NCBI RefSeq assembly: GCF_902497745.1
Contig: NZ_CABVHJ010000001.1
Coordinates: forward strand, 124,001-188,000
Direction: 5' to 3'
Length of the DNA: 64,000 nucleotides
Origin: Pseudomonas fluorescens
GTDB lineage: Bacteria; Pseudomonadota; Gammaproteobacteria; Pseudomonadales; Pseudomonadaceae
Shown: piece by piece, positions 37,741 to 47,452 of the stretch
Numbering within the stretch: the stretch's first letter is position 1
Layout: the number at the start of each line of letters is the position of its first letter
Made by a program: the position numbers and the translations under genes
Notes under the pieces: model-generated
What the model was told of the DNA's origin: nothing
The model's input: only the letters and a program-made list of their open reading frames with translations
Database searches by the model: none

Positions 37741-38895
37741 TCAGGGTTTGTCCGGGGTCAGACAGTAATGTTCAATCAGTTGCCGTAATAGATGCACGGT
37801 AGGCTGCAAACGTGACATTTCAAGGTACTCCCCGGGCTGATGCGCACAGGCGATGTCGCCGGGGCCGAGCACAATGGTTTCGCAGCCAAGGCGCTGAAGA
37901 TAAGGCGCTTCGGTGCCGAACGCTACTGCTTCGGCGCGGTGACCGGTGAGCTTTTCGGCGATGCGCACCAGTTCGGCGTCTTCCGACTGCTCAAACGGCG
38001 GCACTTCCGGGAACAGCGGCTTGTAATCGATCTTCACCTGATGCCGCTCGGCGACCGGGTTGAGCTTGCGCAAGATCTCTGCGCGCAGGACTTTCGGGTC
38101 CATGCCCGGCAACGGCCGCAGATCAAACTCCAGCGAACACTGGCCGCAAATGCGGTTGGGATTATCGCCACCATGAATGCAGCCGAAATTCATCGTCGGC
38201 TGCGGCACGCTGAACTGCGGATTGTTGAATTCACGCTGCCACAACAGGCGCAAACCGCGCAGTTCGCCGATCGCATCGTGCATCGCTTCGAGTGCGCTGT
38301 GGCCCAGGCGTGGATCCGACGAATGGCCGCTCTGCCCGAGGATATCGATGCGCTCCATCATGATGCCTTTGTGCATGCGGATCGGCTTGAGGCCGGTCGG
38401 CTCGCCGATCACCGCCGCGCGGCCCAGCGGACGCCCCGCCTCGGCCAGTGCGCGGGCGCCGGACATCGAGCTTTCTTCATCGCAGGTGGCGAGGATCAGC
38501 AACGGCTGCTTGAACGGCTGATCGAGCAGCGGCAGCACCGCTTCGATGATCAGCGCGAAGAAGCCCTTCATGTCGCAACTGCCCAGCCCCACCCAGCGGC
38601 CATCGACCTCGGTGAGCTTCAGCGGATCGGTCTGCCATAACGCATCGTCGTACGGCACCGTGTCGCTGTGCCCGGCCAGCACCAGCCCGCCGGGGCCGCT
38701 GCCGAAACTGGCGAGCAGGTTGAATTTGCCGGGGCTGACTTGCTGGATATCGCAGCTGAAACCCAGGTCGCCCAGCCAACCGGCGAGCAAATCGATCACC
38801 GCACGGTTGGATTGGTCGAGGTTCGGTTGGGTACAGCTGACCGATGGCGCGGCGATCAGCGCAGCGAACTGGTCTTGCATGGACGGCAAAGGCAT
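37741..38895 (-). CDS. argE: Acetylornithine deacetylase
   Basis: The 384-residue M20-family metallopeptidase has zinc ligands in LVLAGHSDTVPYD, GSCDMKGFFA (bridging Asp) and TCDEESSMSGA (general-base Glu). The dimerisation domain carries GQSGHSSDPRLGHSALEAM. It removes acetate from N-acetylornithine, giving ornithine. The ATG at 38895, six bases after GGAG, is preferred to the TTG at 38907. Pseudomonads also have ArgJ, so ArgE may serve catabolic or recycling roles (inference). Confidence 0.93.
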   Translation of the reverse strand: MPLPSMQDQFAALIAAPSVSCTQPNLDQSNRAVIDLLAGWLGDLGFSCDIQQVSPGKFNLLASFGSGPGGLVLAGHSDTVPYDDALWQTDPLKLTEVDGRWVGLGSCDMKGFFALIIEAVLPLLDQPFKQPLLILATCDEESSMSGARALAEAGRPLGRAAVIGEPTGLKPIRMHKGIMMERIDILGQSGHSSDPRLGHSALEAMHDAIGELRGLRLLWQREFNNPQFSVPQPTMNFGCIHGGDNPNRICGQCSLEFDLRPLPGMDPKVLRAEILRKLNPVAERHQVKIDYKPLFPEVPPFEQSEDAELVRIAEKLTGHRAEAVAFGTEAPYLQRLGCETIVLGPGDIACAHQPGEYLEMSRLQPTVHLLRQLIEHYCLTPDKP

Positions 38896-39051
38896 CGCTG
38901 ACTCCAACTCCCGATTTGAAGTCCATCATAGAGCCATCCGGCGTCAGGAATAAACCGCCGCAGGGCGTAGGACGAATCAGTCCTGTACACTGCACGGCCT
39001 TGGCAGCCACACATTCCCCCGGCTGCGCTCCCGATCCTGGATTTTCCGGCC

Positions 39052-40422
39052 ATGCAGAAAGAAACCGAAATCAAACTCCGCGTCAGTCGCGAAACCCTCG
39101 CTGCCCTGCGCGAGCACCCGCTACTGAAAAAACGCAACAAAAGTGGCTGGGAACGCCGTGAGTTGATGAACCAGTACTTCGACACCCCCGAGCGCGATCT
39201 GGCTCAGGCCAAAGTCGCCCTGCGCCTGCGCAAGGACGGTGACGAAGTGATTCAGACCCTCAAGACTCGTGGCCAGAGCGTCGCCGGTCTGTCCGAGCGT
39301 AATGAATACGACTGGAAATTGCCCAAAGCCAAGCTCGACGTGAAGAAACTCGACGGCGAATGCTGGCCCGAGTCGCTGGCCGAGCTGGACAAGAAAACCC
39401 TCAAGCCGATCTTCACCACCGATTTCGTCCGTGAACGTGCGGAAATCGCCTGGGGCCGTGGCAAATCCAAAGTGGTTATCGAAGCCGCGCTGGATCTCGG
39501 TCACGTAGTGGTCGGCAAACAGAAAGAAGAAATCTGCGAACTGGAACTGGAACTGCGCGAAGGCGAACCTGCCGCGCTGCTGGAACTGGCTGCCGAACTG
39601 GCGGAAACCCTGGCGCTGATGCCGTGCGACATCAGCAAGGCTGAGCGCGGTTATCGTCTGTATGACGCCAACAGCTACTCGCTGAGCCTGCCGGCGCCGG
39701 AGCTGACCGCGGAAACCCAGCTCGACGACGCCTTCGCCGCGCTGAGCTGGCACTTGCTCGGCAGCAGCCAGCGTCTGGCTGAACAATATCGTTTCAATGG
39801 CCACTGGCGCCTGTTGCTCGACTGGGTCGAGAACCTCGCCGAAATGCGCGCCCTGCTCAGCAGCCTCGGCCAGGCCGCGCCGCGTCAGTCGACCCACGAT
39901 TTGCGCGTAGCTCTGGATGCGTTGCTGGAAGACTGGCGCCCGCTGGTGCAGGCCGGTATCGAAGACGAAGACGTGCGCAAAGCCGCGCCGGAGCAATTCC
40001 TCGAAGAACTCGAAGACCCGCGCTGGGGCCTGTTCTCGCTGAGCACCTCGCGCTGGTTACTGGCCCGCACCTGGACCGCCGAGCGCAACGTGCGTGGCAA
40101 CCGTCAGGGCGGCGCGCAATTGCATAGCTGGTTGCCGCGCACCTTGGGCGAAGAAGCCACGGCCCTGCAATTGCAGCGCTATCAGCAACAACCGGAAGAT
40201 CTGGCCGAACAACTGCCGCGTATCGAACGCATTCAGGTCTGGCTGCACCACGCCCGTAACGTGCTGGAGATTCCGGAAATGGATCGCTTGTACGGCGAGC
40301 TGAACAAACTGGCGCAACTGGCCAACGAACCGACGATCACTGACGAACTGCTCGACGCACGCAAGCAGCAGGCGATTGCGGTTTACCAGAATCGCGCCTG
40401 GAAGATGCTGCTGCGCATGTAA
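39052..40422 (+). CDS. CYTH-CHAD domain protein (inorganic triphosphatase YgiF-like)
   Basis: The 456-residue two-domain protein begins with a CYTH domain (residues 1-about 200). It has the ExExK signature (E4, E6, K8 in ETEIKLRV), then RLRKDG and CELELELREG. These charged residues line a tunnel that binds triphosphate and metals in YgiF-type enzymes. The C-terminal CHAD domain (about 215-456) is a His/Arg-rich helical bundle with STHDLRVALDALLEDWRPL, often tied to polyphosphate binding. Hydrolysis of inorganic triphosphate is the likely activity. It is divergent from argE. Confidence 0.88.
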   Translation: MQKETEIKLRVSRETLAALREHPLLKKRNKSGWERRELMNQYFDTPERDLAQAKVALRLRKDGDEVIQTLKTRGQSVAGLSERNEYDWKLPKAKLDVKKLDGECWPESLAELDKKTLKPIFTTDFVRERAEIAWGRGKSKVVIEAALDLGHVVVGKQKEEICELELELREGEPAALLELAAELAETLALMPCDISKAERGYRLYDANSYSLSLPAPELTAETQLDDAFAALSWHLLGSSQRLAEQYRFNGHWRLLLDWVENLAEMRALLSSLGQAAPRQSTHDLRVALDALLEDWRPLVQAGIEDEDVRKAAPEQFLEELEDPRWGLFSLSTSRWLLARTWTAERNVRGNRQGGAQLHSWLPRTLGEEATALQLQRYQQQPEDLAEQLPRIERIQVWLHHARNVLEIPEMDRLYGELNKLAQLANEPTITDELLDARKQQAIAVYQNRAWKMLLRM

Positions 40423-40428
40423 AACTGC

Positions 40429-40493
40429 TTTCGCGAGCAGGCTCGCTCCCACATTGGAATGCAATCCCCTGTGGGAGCGAGCCTGCTCGCGAA
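40429..40493. repeat. Compact outward-facing REP pair (C-variant core)
   Basis: TTCGCGAGCAGGCTCGCTCC, spacer ATTGGAATGCAATCCCC, then TGTGGGAGCGAGCCTGCTCG, between two converging genes. Confidence 0.9.
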
Positions 40494-40511
40494 GAGGCCA
40501 GCTGCGTTGCC

Positions 40512-40976
40512 TCAAACCGGCAGGCTGGTGGTGGATTTGATCTCCGACAACGCCACAATCGAATTCACTTCCTGTATCCCCGGGACCAGCGACAGCTTCT
40601 CGAAAAAGAACCGCTCATACGCCTCGATGTCCGCCGCGACGATGCGCAACAGAAAATCCACCGCACCCATCAGCACATAACACTCCAGCACTTCCGGAAA
40701 GCCGCGAATCGCCTCGGTGAACTCGGTGAAGTTCGAACGCCCGTGCGCGTTGAGTTTGATCTCGGCAAAGATCTGCGTGTTCAGGCCGATCTTCTTGCGA
40801 TCGAGCAAGGTCACCTGGCCACGAATGATCCCCTCCTCCTTCATCCGCTGAATCCGCCGCCAGCACGGCGATTGCGACAGGCCGACCTGCTCGGCGATCT
40901 GCGCGCTCGACAGGGAAGCATCCTCCTGCAGCAGGGCGAGAATCTTGCGGTCGTAGCTGTCCAGCTCGCTGTGCAT
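40512..40976 (-). CDS. Lrp/AsnC-family transcriptional regulator
   Basis: The 154-residue regulator has an N-terminal winged helix-turn-helix (LDSYDRKILALLQEDASLSSAQIAEQVGLSQSPCWRRIQRMKEEGII). A RAM/ACT-like ligand domain follows, with FPEVLECYVLMGAVDFLLRIVAADIEAYERFFFEKLSLVPGI. GAGG precedes the ATG. It is divergent from a small ACT-like gene across 126 bases, a likely target (inference). Lrp relatives respond to amino acids; the ligand here is unknown. Confidence 0.93.
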   Translation of the reverse strand: MHSELDSYDRKILALLQEDASLSSAQIAEQVGLSQSPCWRRIQRMKEEGIIRGQVTLLDRKKIGLNTQIFAEIKLNAHGRSNFTEFTEAIRGFPEVLECYVLMGAVDFLLRIVAADIEAYERFFFEKLSLVPGIQEVNSIVALSEIKSTTSLPV

Positions 40977-41102
40977 AGAAAAACCTCAATAACCGGATTA
41001 TACGAATTGATCTTTTCGATCAGCCGTCATTAACGCCGATCATAGCCAAGAAATACCCCACGCCGAATGTAAAAATTTCTCCAGAGATTTTGGAGACTCG
41101 TC

Positions 41103-41441
41103 ATGCCGCACCTCGAAGCCGTAACCACCGCACCAACCCGCGCCGATGTCTGGAACGTCAGCAACGCCCATTGCCTGGCGCAGTATCAGATTCTCGCCGA
41201 GGATGAGCCGGACTTGCTGGTGCGGGTGCTCAACCTGTTCGCCCTGCAATTCCTCACGCCCGAGCAGGTCAACGTGCAGCGGATGGACGACTTGATGTCG
41301 ATCGACATCGTCATGGGCGGTTTCAGCTGGCATCGCGCGCAAGTGATCGCAGAAAAACTTCGTAACCTGATCAGCGTCTGCTCGGTCAATCTGCAAACCG
41401 CCGACAGCGCTTGGGATGCGCCAGCGCAAGCGGCTGGCTGA
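41103..41441 (+). CDS. Small conserved protein with ACT-like pattern
   Basis: The 112-residue protein is preceded by TTGGAG. The middle (about residues 24-95) reads as a beta-alpha-beta unit repeated, with LAQYQILAEDEPDLLVRVLNLFALQFLTPEQVNVQRM and DLMSIDIVMGGFSWHRAQVIAEKLRNLISVCSVNL. This resembles ACT or IlvM-type small-subunit domains: a DEPDLLxRVLNLFAL helix and a strand-ending IxVCSVNL. No signal peptide. It is divergent from an Lrp-type regulator, so it may sense or process an amino acid (inference). I do not recognise a named family. Confidence 0.65.
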   Translation: MPHLEAVTTAPTRADVWNVSNAHCLAQYQILAEDEPDLLVRVLNLFALQFLTPEQVNVQRMDDLMSIDIVMGGFSWHRAQVIAEKLRNLISVCSVNLQTADSAWDAPAQAAG

Positions 41442-41533
41442 CAAATCCGTCAACGGCTTCGTCGGGTAGTGGCCCAACGGTCTACCGGGCCGCGACTATC
41501 CTTTTGCGCACTGTCGCTCAAAAGGAAGCCCGC

Positions 41534-43318
41534 ATGTCCGTTCAACTCGCCACTCAGGACCGCTGGCTGGAACTCAACGAGGTGTTGCGTGAACTGGTCG
41601 CCCAAGGTTTTATCGGCCAGGACTCGGCGGAACAGGCGCTGAATGCGCGCCGTCGCCACGCCGCCCACGGTCAGATGCACCCACTGGAGTTCATCGCCAG
41701 TCAGCAACTCGACGACCTCAGTCGGCCAGGCAAACACCTCGACCTGGAAAGCCTGACCCTGTGGCTGGCGCAACAGGCCGGTCAGCCGTATCTGCGTATC
41801 GACCCGCTGAAAATCAACGTCGCCGCGATTACGCCGCTGATGTCTTACGCCTTTGCGCAACGGCACAAGATTCTCGCCGTGGCAGTCGATCGTGACTCGG
41901 TCACCGTGGCCAGTGCCCAGCCTTACGTCACTGCTTGGGAGGCGGATCTCACCCATGTCTTGAAGCTGCCGATCAAACGGGTGGTGGCCAACCCGGTGGA
42001 CATCCAGCGCTTCAGCGTCGAGTTCTTTCGTCTGGCCAAATCGGTGAGCGGCGCAAGCAATGCCGACGCCCAGAGCGGCAACCTCGGCAATTTCGAGCAA
42101 CTGCTCAATCTTGGCGCCAGCGATCAGGAGCCGGACGCCAACGACGCGCACATCGTCAACATCGTCGACTGGCTGTTCCAGTACGCCTTCCAGCAGCGCG
42201 CCAGTGATATCCACATCGAACCCCGGCGCGAGCAAGGCACCGTGCGTTTCCGCATCGATGGCGTGTTGCATAACGTCTATCAATTCCCGCCGCAGGTGAC
42301 CATGGCGATTGTCAGTCGCCTGAAAAGCCTTGGGCGGATGAACGTCGCCGAGAAGCGCAAACCCCAGGACGGCCGGGTCAAGACCAAGACCCCGGATGGC
42401 GGCGAAGTCGAGCTGAGGCTTTCAACGCTGCCCACCGCGTTCGGCGAAAAAATGGTCATGCGGATTTTCGACCCGGAAGTGCTGCTCAAGGATTTCGACC
42501 AGTTGGGTTTCAGCGCCGACGACTTGCGCCGCTGGCAAGACATGACCCGTCAGCCCAACGGCATCATTCTGGTCACCGGGCCGACCGGTTCGGGCAAGAC
42601 CACCACGCTGTACACCACGCTGAAAAAACTGGCGACGCCGGAGGTCAACCTCTGCACCATCGAAGACCCGATCGAAATGGTCGAGCCGGCGTTCAACCAG
42701 ATGCAGGTGCAGCACAACATCGACCTGAGCTTCGCCGCCGGGGTGCGCGCACTGATGCGGCAAGACCCGGACATCATCATGATCGGCGAGATCCGTGATC
42801 TGGAAACTGCTGAAATGGCGATTCAGGCGGCGCTCACCGGGCACTTGGTGCTATCGACGCTGCACACCAACGACGCCCCCAGCGCGATCAGCCGCCTGCT
42901 CGAACTCGGCGTGCCGCATTACCTGATCAAAGCCACCGTACTCGGCGTCATGGCTCAGCGTTTGGTGCGCACCTTGTGCCCGCATTGCAAGGCACCGCTG
43001 ACCCTCGAAGAAGAAGACTGGCAAACCCTGACACGCCCGTGGCAAGCGCCGCTGCCGGGCAACGCGCAACGTGCCATCGGTTGCGTGGAATGCCGCGACA
43101 CCGGCTATCGCGGCCGCGCCGGGGTCTACGAAATCATGCAACTCAGCGACAGCCTCAAGGCTTTTATCACCCCGGACACCGAACTCACGGCGATTCGCCG
43201 GCAGGCGTTCAAGGAAGGCATGCGCAGTTTGCGTTTGTCCGGCGCGCAGAAGGTTGCGGCAGGGCTGACGACGGTAGAGGAAGTGCTACGGGTGACGCCG
43301 CAGAGCGAGCAGAAATAG
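41534..43318 (+). CDS. GspE/PilB-type secretion ATPase, orphan
   Basis: The 594-residue T2S/T4P assembly ATPase has an N-terminal GspE-N domain (about residues 60-170). The ATPase core has Walker A GPTGSGKT at 349-356 (Lys355), an Asp box with CTIEDPIEM, Walker B DPDIIMIGEIRD and a His box LVLSTLHTND. A CxxC zinc module follows (LCPHCK and CVECRD). The ATG at 41534 follows AAAGGAAG and replaces a longer frame overlapping the preceding gene. No pilin, GspF or secretin gene is nearby. Homologues are found alone at this place in other pseudomonads, as I recall. Confidence 0.92.
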   Translation: MSVQLATQDRWLELNEVLRELVAQGFIGQDSAEQALNARRRHAAHGQMHPLEFIASQQLDDLSRPGKHLDLESLTLWLAQQAGQPYLRIDPLKINVAAITPLMSYAFAQRHKILAVAVDRDSVTVASAQPYVTAWEADLTHVLKLPIKRVVANPVDIQRFSVEFFRLAKSVSGASNADAQSGNLGNFEQLLNLGASDQEPDANDAHIVNIVDWLFQYAFQQRASDIHIEPRREQGTVRFRIDGVLHNVYQFPPQVTMAIVSRLKSLGRMNVAEKRKPQDGRVKTKTPDGGEVELRLSTLPTAFGEKMVMRIFDPEVLLKDFDQLGFSADDLRRWQDMTRQPNGIILVTGPTGSGKTTTLYTTLKKLATPEVNLCTIEDPIEMVEPAFNQMQVQHNIDLSFAAGVRALMRQDPDIIMIGEIRDLETAEMAIQAALTGHLVLSTLHTNDAPSAISRLLELGVPHYLIKATVLGVMAQRLVRTLCPHCKAPLTLEEEDWQTLTRPWQAPLPGNAQRAIGCVECRDTGYRGRAGVYEIMQLSDSLKAFITPDTELTAIRRQAFKEGMRSLRLSGAQKVAAGLTTVEEVLRVTPQSEQK

Positions 43319-43387
43319 CCCGTCACGGAACTGGATTGGGGGATTGGCAATCCAACGCCACAGTTAACCCCCAGGAGTCATCTCATC

Positions 43388-43705
43388 ATGCGTCTCAAAC
43401 TTGCTGTCGCCACTCTGGCCTTGCTGTCCCTTCCCGTTGGTTCGGCCATGGCGGACAGCTTTTGGCGTAACGTCATTTCGTCCGGTGCCACCACCGGTTC
43501 GACCTACCTGACCTTCAAGGATCACAAGCTGATCATCGCCGCGCAGGACGATGCCGGCAGTTTCGTTGCCAGCGACGGCGGTATTCGTGGGCCGTATCTG
43601 GAAGCCGCGATGCAGAAAGTCCGCGCCGACAATCCGGGCCTGCAGGCGACAGACATGGAACTGGCGAATGCGATTCTGGCGAAGAATGCCGTGGCTTCCG
43701 AGTAA
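43388..43705 (+). CDS. DUF2388 small exported protein
   Basis: The 105-residue protein has a signal peptide (MRLKLAVATLALLSLPVGSAMA). Mature DSFWRNVISSGATTGSTYLTFKDHKLIIAAQDDAGSFVASDGGIRGPYLEAAM is the DUF2388 pattern common in Pseudomonas. It is probably periplasmic. The function is unknown. CCAGGAG precedes the ATG, and a terminator follows 15 bases after the stop. Confidence 0.88.
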   Translation: MRLKLAVATLALLSLPVGSAMADSFWRNVISSGATTGSTYLTFKDHKLIIAAQDDAGSFVASDGGIRGPYLEAAMQKVRADNPGLQATDMELANAILAKNAVASE

Positions 43706-43720
43706 GCCGTTCGCAGAAGC

Positions 43721-43752
43721 AAAAATGCCGCTCAATCGAGCGGCATTCTTTT
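43721..43752 (+). terminator. Intrinsic terminator after the DUF2388 gene
   Basis: AATGCCGCTC-AATC-GAGCGGCATT is followed by CTTTT and preceded by AAA. Confidence 0.85.
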
Positions 43753-43781
43753 GCCTGTCTTCTTGGCCCAGCACAAAACCC

Positions 43782-43872
43782 TGTGGGAGCGAGCTTGCTC
43801 GCGAAGGCCATTTCACATTCACAATCTACGGCGACTGATACCCCGCCTTCGCGAGCAAGCTCGCTCCCACAA
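43782..43872. repeat. REPIN: inward-facing REP pair
   Basis: TGTGGGAGCGAGCTTGCTCG reads inward and the complement ends at 43872. It lies between the converging DUF2388 and gcvP genes. Confidence 0.9.
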
Positions 43873-43893
43873 GGACTGGATACAGTCTGAATG

Positions 43894-46767
43894 TCAGCGG
43901 TAATCATCCACCGGGACACAGGCACAGAAAAGATTGCGATCCCCGTAAACGTTATCCACCCGGTTCACCGCTGGCCAATACTTGTGCGCTTTGGTGTGCG
44001 CATCCGGGGTAATGCCCTGCTCGATGCTGTAGGGCCGCTCCCAAACCCCAGTGACATCCGCCAGGGTATGCGGCGCCCGTTTCAGCGGATTATCTTCCGC
44101 AGGCCAGTTGCCGTTTTGCACTTCAGTGATTTCTGCGCGAATACTCAGCATGGCGCCGATAAACCGATCCAGTTCAGCCTTGGACTCACTCTCGGTCGGC
44201 TCGACCATCAACGTCCCGGGTACCGGGAATGACATGGTCGGCGCATGGAAGCCGTAATCCATCAGACGCTTGGCAACGTCTTCCTCACTGATGCCGGTCT
44301 GCGCCTTCAACGGTCGCAGGTCGAGAATGCATTCGTGGGCTACGCGCCCGTTACGCCCGGTGTACAACACCGGGAACGCACCGGATAAATGCTGAGCCAG
44401 GTAATTCGCCGCCAGGATCGCCACTTCACTGGCATCGGCCAATTGCGGTCCCATCATGGCGATGTACATCCAGCTGATCGGCAGAATGCTCGCACTGCCC
44501 CATGGCGCTGCGCTGACGGCCGTGTTCTGCGGTTGCGGCCCGTCAATCGGCACCACCGGGTGATTGGCCACGAAGGGTGCCAAATGCGCGCGCACGCCAA
44601 TCGGTCCCATACCCGGTCCACCGCCGCCATGGGGAATGCAAAAGGTCTTGTGCAGATTCATGTGCGAAACATCGGCGCCGATATCTGCCGGGCGTGCCAA
44701 ACCGACCTGCGCATTGAGGTTGGCGCCATCCATGTACACCTGGCCGCCGTGCTGGTGGATAACTTCGCAGATTTCACTGATGCCCTCTTCGTACACGCCG
44801 TGGGTCGAAGGATAGGTCGCCATCAGGCAGGACAGTTTCGCCCCGGCCTCGGCGGCCTTGGCTTTCAAGTCATCGAGATCAACGTTACCGGCCTCGTCGC
44901 ACTCAACGATCACCACCCGTAACCCGACCATCTGCGCCGAGGCCGGGTTGGTGCCGTGGGCCGAGGACGGAATCAGGCACACATCGCGCCCGCCCTGCTG
45001 GCGGCTCTCATGATATTTGCGAATCGCCAGCAGCCCGGCGTATTCACCCTGCGCGCCCGAGTTGGGCTGCATGCAGATCGCATCGAACCCGGTGATTGCG
45101 CACAGCCAGCGCTCCAGCTCCTCGATCATCAGCGTATAACCGACCGCCTGCTCACGCGGCACGAACGGATGCAGGTTGGCGAATTGCGGCCAGGTAATCG
45201 GGATCATTTCGCTGGTGGCGTTGAGTTTCATGGTGCAGGAGCCCAGCGGGATCATCGACTGGTTGAGCGCCAGATCCTTGTTTTCCAGTTGTTTGAGGTA
45301 GCGCAGCATCTCGGTTTCGCTGTGATGGGCGTTGAAGACCGGATGGCGCAGGTAGGGTGTTTTGCGCTGGAGGCTGTCGGGAATGCCGGAAACAAGTGCT
45401 TCAGCATCAAGTTCGTCGACGTTCAATCCATGATCGGCACCGAGCAACACATCGAACAGCTTGGTCACGGTAATTTCATCGCATGTCTCATCGAGGCTTA
45501 GCGCCACTCGTCCGCGCCCCAGAATCCTCAGGTTGATCTGTGCGGCTTGAGCGCTTTCGATGATCGCCGTTTGCGCACCGCCGACGTCCAGCGTCAGCGT
45601 GTCGAAAAACTGCGCATTGACCCGGTTGATGCCTTTTCGCTCAAGTCCCGCCGCCAGAATGCAGGTCAGTCGATGGACGCGCTGGGCGATCCGTTTCAAC
45701 CCTTCCGGCCCGTGATAGACCGCGTAGAAACTGGCAATGTTGGCCAGCAGTACCTGCGCAGTGCAGATGTTCGAATTGGCCTTCTCGCGCCGGATATGTT
45801 GCTCGCGGGTTTGCAGGGCCATGCGCAGCGCCACATTGCCCCGGGCGTCCTTCGACACGCCGATGATCCGCCCGGGAATCGCCCGTTTGTATTCCTCACG
45901 GCTGGCAAAGAACGCCGCATGCGGGCCGCCGTAACCCATGGGCACGCCGAATCGTTGAGACGAACCGAACACCACATCCGCGCCCAACTCGCCCGGCGGC
46001 GTCAGCAACAACAGACTCAACAAATCCGTCGCGACGCAGGCCAGCGCCTGCTGCGCATGCAGATGATCGATCAAGGGCCGCAGATCGTGGATCTCGCCGT
46101 GGGTGTCGGGATACTGCAACAACGCACCGAACACCTGATGCTGTTTCAAGTTATCCACAGCGTCGATGATCAGCTCGAAGCCGAAACCTTCCGCGCGGGT
46201 CTGCACCACGGAAATGGTCTGGGGATGACAGTTCTCATCGACAAAAAACAGATTGCTCTTCGACTTCGCGACGCGCTTGGCCAGCGCCATGGCTTCCGCC
46301 GCTGCCGTGGCTTCATCGAGCAGCGAGGCGTTGGCCAACTCCAGACCGGTGAGGTCGATGGTCAGTTGCTGAAAATTCAGCAGCGCTTCGAGTCGGCCCT
46401 GCGCGATCTCGGGTTGATACGGCGTGTACGCGGTGTACCAGCCGGGATTTTCCAGCACATTGCGCAGGATGACGGTTGGCGTCAGGGTGCCGTGGTAGCC
46501 CATACCGATCAGGCTGGTCCAGACCTGATTCTGCTCGGCGTAACTGCGCAGTCTGGCCAGCGCGGCTTGTTCATCCAGCGCGGGTGGCAGGTCGAGCGCA
46601 CGATTGAAGCGAATGCCTGGCGGCACCGTTTGCTCGATCAGTTCGGTTCGACTACCGAGGCCGAGACTGTCGAGCATCGCCTGTTGTTCGGCAGCATCGG
46701 GGCCGAGGTGGCGGCGCAGGAAGGCATCGGGGTCGCGTAACTGGCTCAGGGACGGCAACTGGGACAT
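43894..46767 (-). CDS. gcvP: Glycine dehydrogenase (decarboxylating), P protein
   Basis: At 957 residues this is the full-length homodimeric P protein. The PLP lysine is Lys707 in [16 protein letters not shown]; glycine-rich AHLAPF follows. N-terminal segments such as [17 protein letters not shown] and [10 protein letters not shown] are family hallmarks. It decarboxylates glycine and passes aminomethyl to lipoylated GcvH. It is the last gene of gcvT-H-P but is separated from gcvH by a terminator-like hairpin and a REPIN. Confidence 0.98.
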   Translation of the reverse strand: MSQLPSLSQLRDPDAFLRRHLGPDAAEQQAMLDSLGLGSRTELIEQTVPPGIRFNRALDLPPALDEQAALARLRSYAEQNQVWTSLIGMGYHGTLTPTVILRNVLENPGWYTAYTPYQPEIAQGRLEALLNFQQLTIDLTGLELANASLLDEATAAAEAMALAKRVAKSKSNLFFVDENCHPQTISVVQTRAEGFGFELIIDAVDNLKQHQVFGALLQYPDTHGEIHDLRPLIDHLHAQQALACVATDLLSLLLLTPPGELGADVVFGSSQRFGVPMGYGGPHAAFFASREEYKRAIPGRIIGVSKDARGNVALRMALQTREQHIRREKANSNICTAQVLLANIASFYAVYHGPEGLKRIAQRVHRLTCILAAGLERKGINRVNAQFFDTLTLDVGGAQTAIIESAQAAQINLRILGRGRVALSLDETCDEITVTKLFDVLLGADHGLNVDELDAEALVSGIPDSLQRKTPYLRHPVFNAHHSETEMLRYLKQLENKDLALNQSMIPLGSCTMKLNATSEMIPITWPQFANLHPFVPREQAVGYTLMIEELERWLCAITGFDAICMQPNSGAQGEYAGLLAIRKYHESRQQGGRDVCLIPSSAHGTNPASAQMVGLRVVIVECDEAGNVDLDDLKAKAAEAGAKLSCLMATYPSTHGVYEEGISEICEVIHQHGGQVYMDGANLNAQVGLARPADIGADVSHMNLHKTFCIPHGGGGPGMGPIGVRAHLAPFVANHPVVPIDGPQPQNTAVSAAPWGSASILPISWMYIAMMGPQLADASEVAILAANYLAQHLSGAFPVLYTGRNGRVAHECILDLRPLKAQTGISEEDVAKRLMDYGFHAPTMSFPVPGTLMVEPTESESKAELDRFIGAMLSIRAEITEVQNGNWPAEDNPLKRAPHTLADVTGVWERPYSIEQGITPDAHTKAHKYWPAVNRVDNVYGDRNLFCACVPVDDYR

Positions 46768-46867
46768 GACGGGCTCTCTCTTGGCTGGCGCTCGGCGTCA
46801 ATGCAACACGGTCAAACCAGCATAGCAGCCCATACCACGGCTAAATTTTCAAGATCAACACTGACCC

Positions 46868-46957
46868 TGTGGGAGCGAGCTTGCTCGCGAAAGCGGTGTG
46901 TCAGTCGCGGAAGATGTTGAATGTAAACCCGCCTTCGCGAGCAAGCTCGCTCCCACA
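46868..46957. repeat. REPIN: inward-facing REP pair within the gcv locus
   Basis: TGTGGGAGCGAGCTTGCTCG is on the left and its complement ends at 46957. The spacer begins AAAGCGGTGTGTCAGTCG. It lies between gcvH and gcvP. Confidence 0.9.
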
Positions 46958-46980
46958 TTGGATTTTTCATCGCCCATAGA

Positions 46981-47004
46981 AAAGCCCCGAAGAGTCGGGG
47001 CTTT
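46981..47004 (-). terminator. Terminator-like hairpin between gcvH and gcvP
   Basis: AAAGCCCCGA-AGAG-TCGGGGCTTT; in the minus direction it ends with TTTTC. It would partly stop transcription before gcvP. Confidence 0.75.
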
Positions 47005-47020
47005 GGGTATTGCTTAAAGC

Positions 47021-47404
47021 TTACTCGCCGATGGCAGCCTTGTACGCTGCAGCATCCAGCAGCTTGTCCAGCTCAGCCTTGTCGCTTGGCTTGAGCTTGA
47101 AGATCCACGCACCGTACGGGTCGGAGTTCAGCAGCTCAGGCGAGCCGCCCAGCTCTTCGTTGATTGCGATCACTTCACCGCTGATCGGCGAATAGATGTC
47201 GGAAGCAGCTTTCACCGATTCAACGACGCCAGCCTGATCTTCAGCGGCGAACACCTTGCCCACTTCAGTCAGCTCGACAAACACCACATCGCCCAGCGCT
47301 TCCTGCGCGTGATCGCTGATGCCCACAGTGACGGTGCCGTCAGCTTCCAGACGTGCCCATTCATGACTTTCGGCAAAACGCAGTTCAGCGGGGATATTGC
47401 TCAT
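47021..47404 (-). CDS. gcvH: Glycine cleavage system H protein
   Basis: The 127-residue lipoyl carrier has its lipoylation lysine at Lys65 in [23 protein letters not shown] near the N-terminus is typical. The start at 47404 gives the standard N-terminus; the longer frame adds residues from the intergenic region. It shuttles the aminomethyl group between GcvP and GcvT and also serves lipoate relay in some bacteria. Confidence 0.98.
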   Translation of the reverse strand: MSNIPAELRFAESHEWARLEADGTVTVGISDHAQEALGDVVFVELTEVGKVFAAEDQAGVVESVKAASDIYSPISGEVIAINEELGGSPELLNSDPYGAWIFKLKPSDKAELDKLLDAAAYKAAIGE

Positions 47405-47452
47405 CTTCGGTGTCCTCGGAATTGGGTCAGCGGTCATGCCCGCCGGAAAAGG

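Noticed and set aside
41411..41533. N-terminal extension of the GspE-type ATPase
   Set aside because: It overlaps the preceding gene, and a good ribosome site precedes the ATG at 41534.
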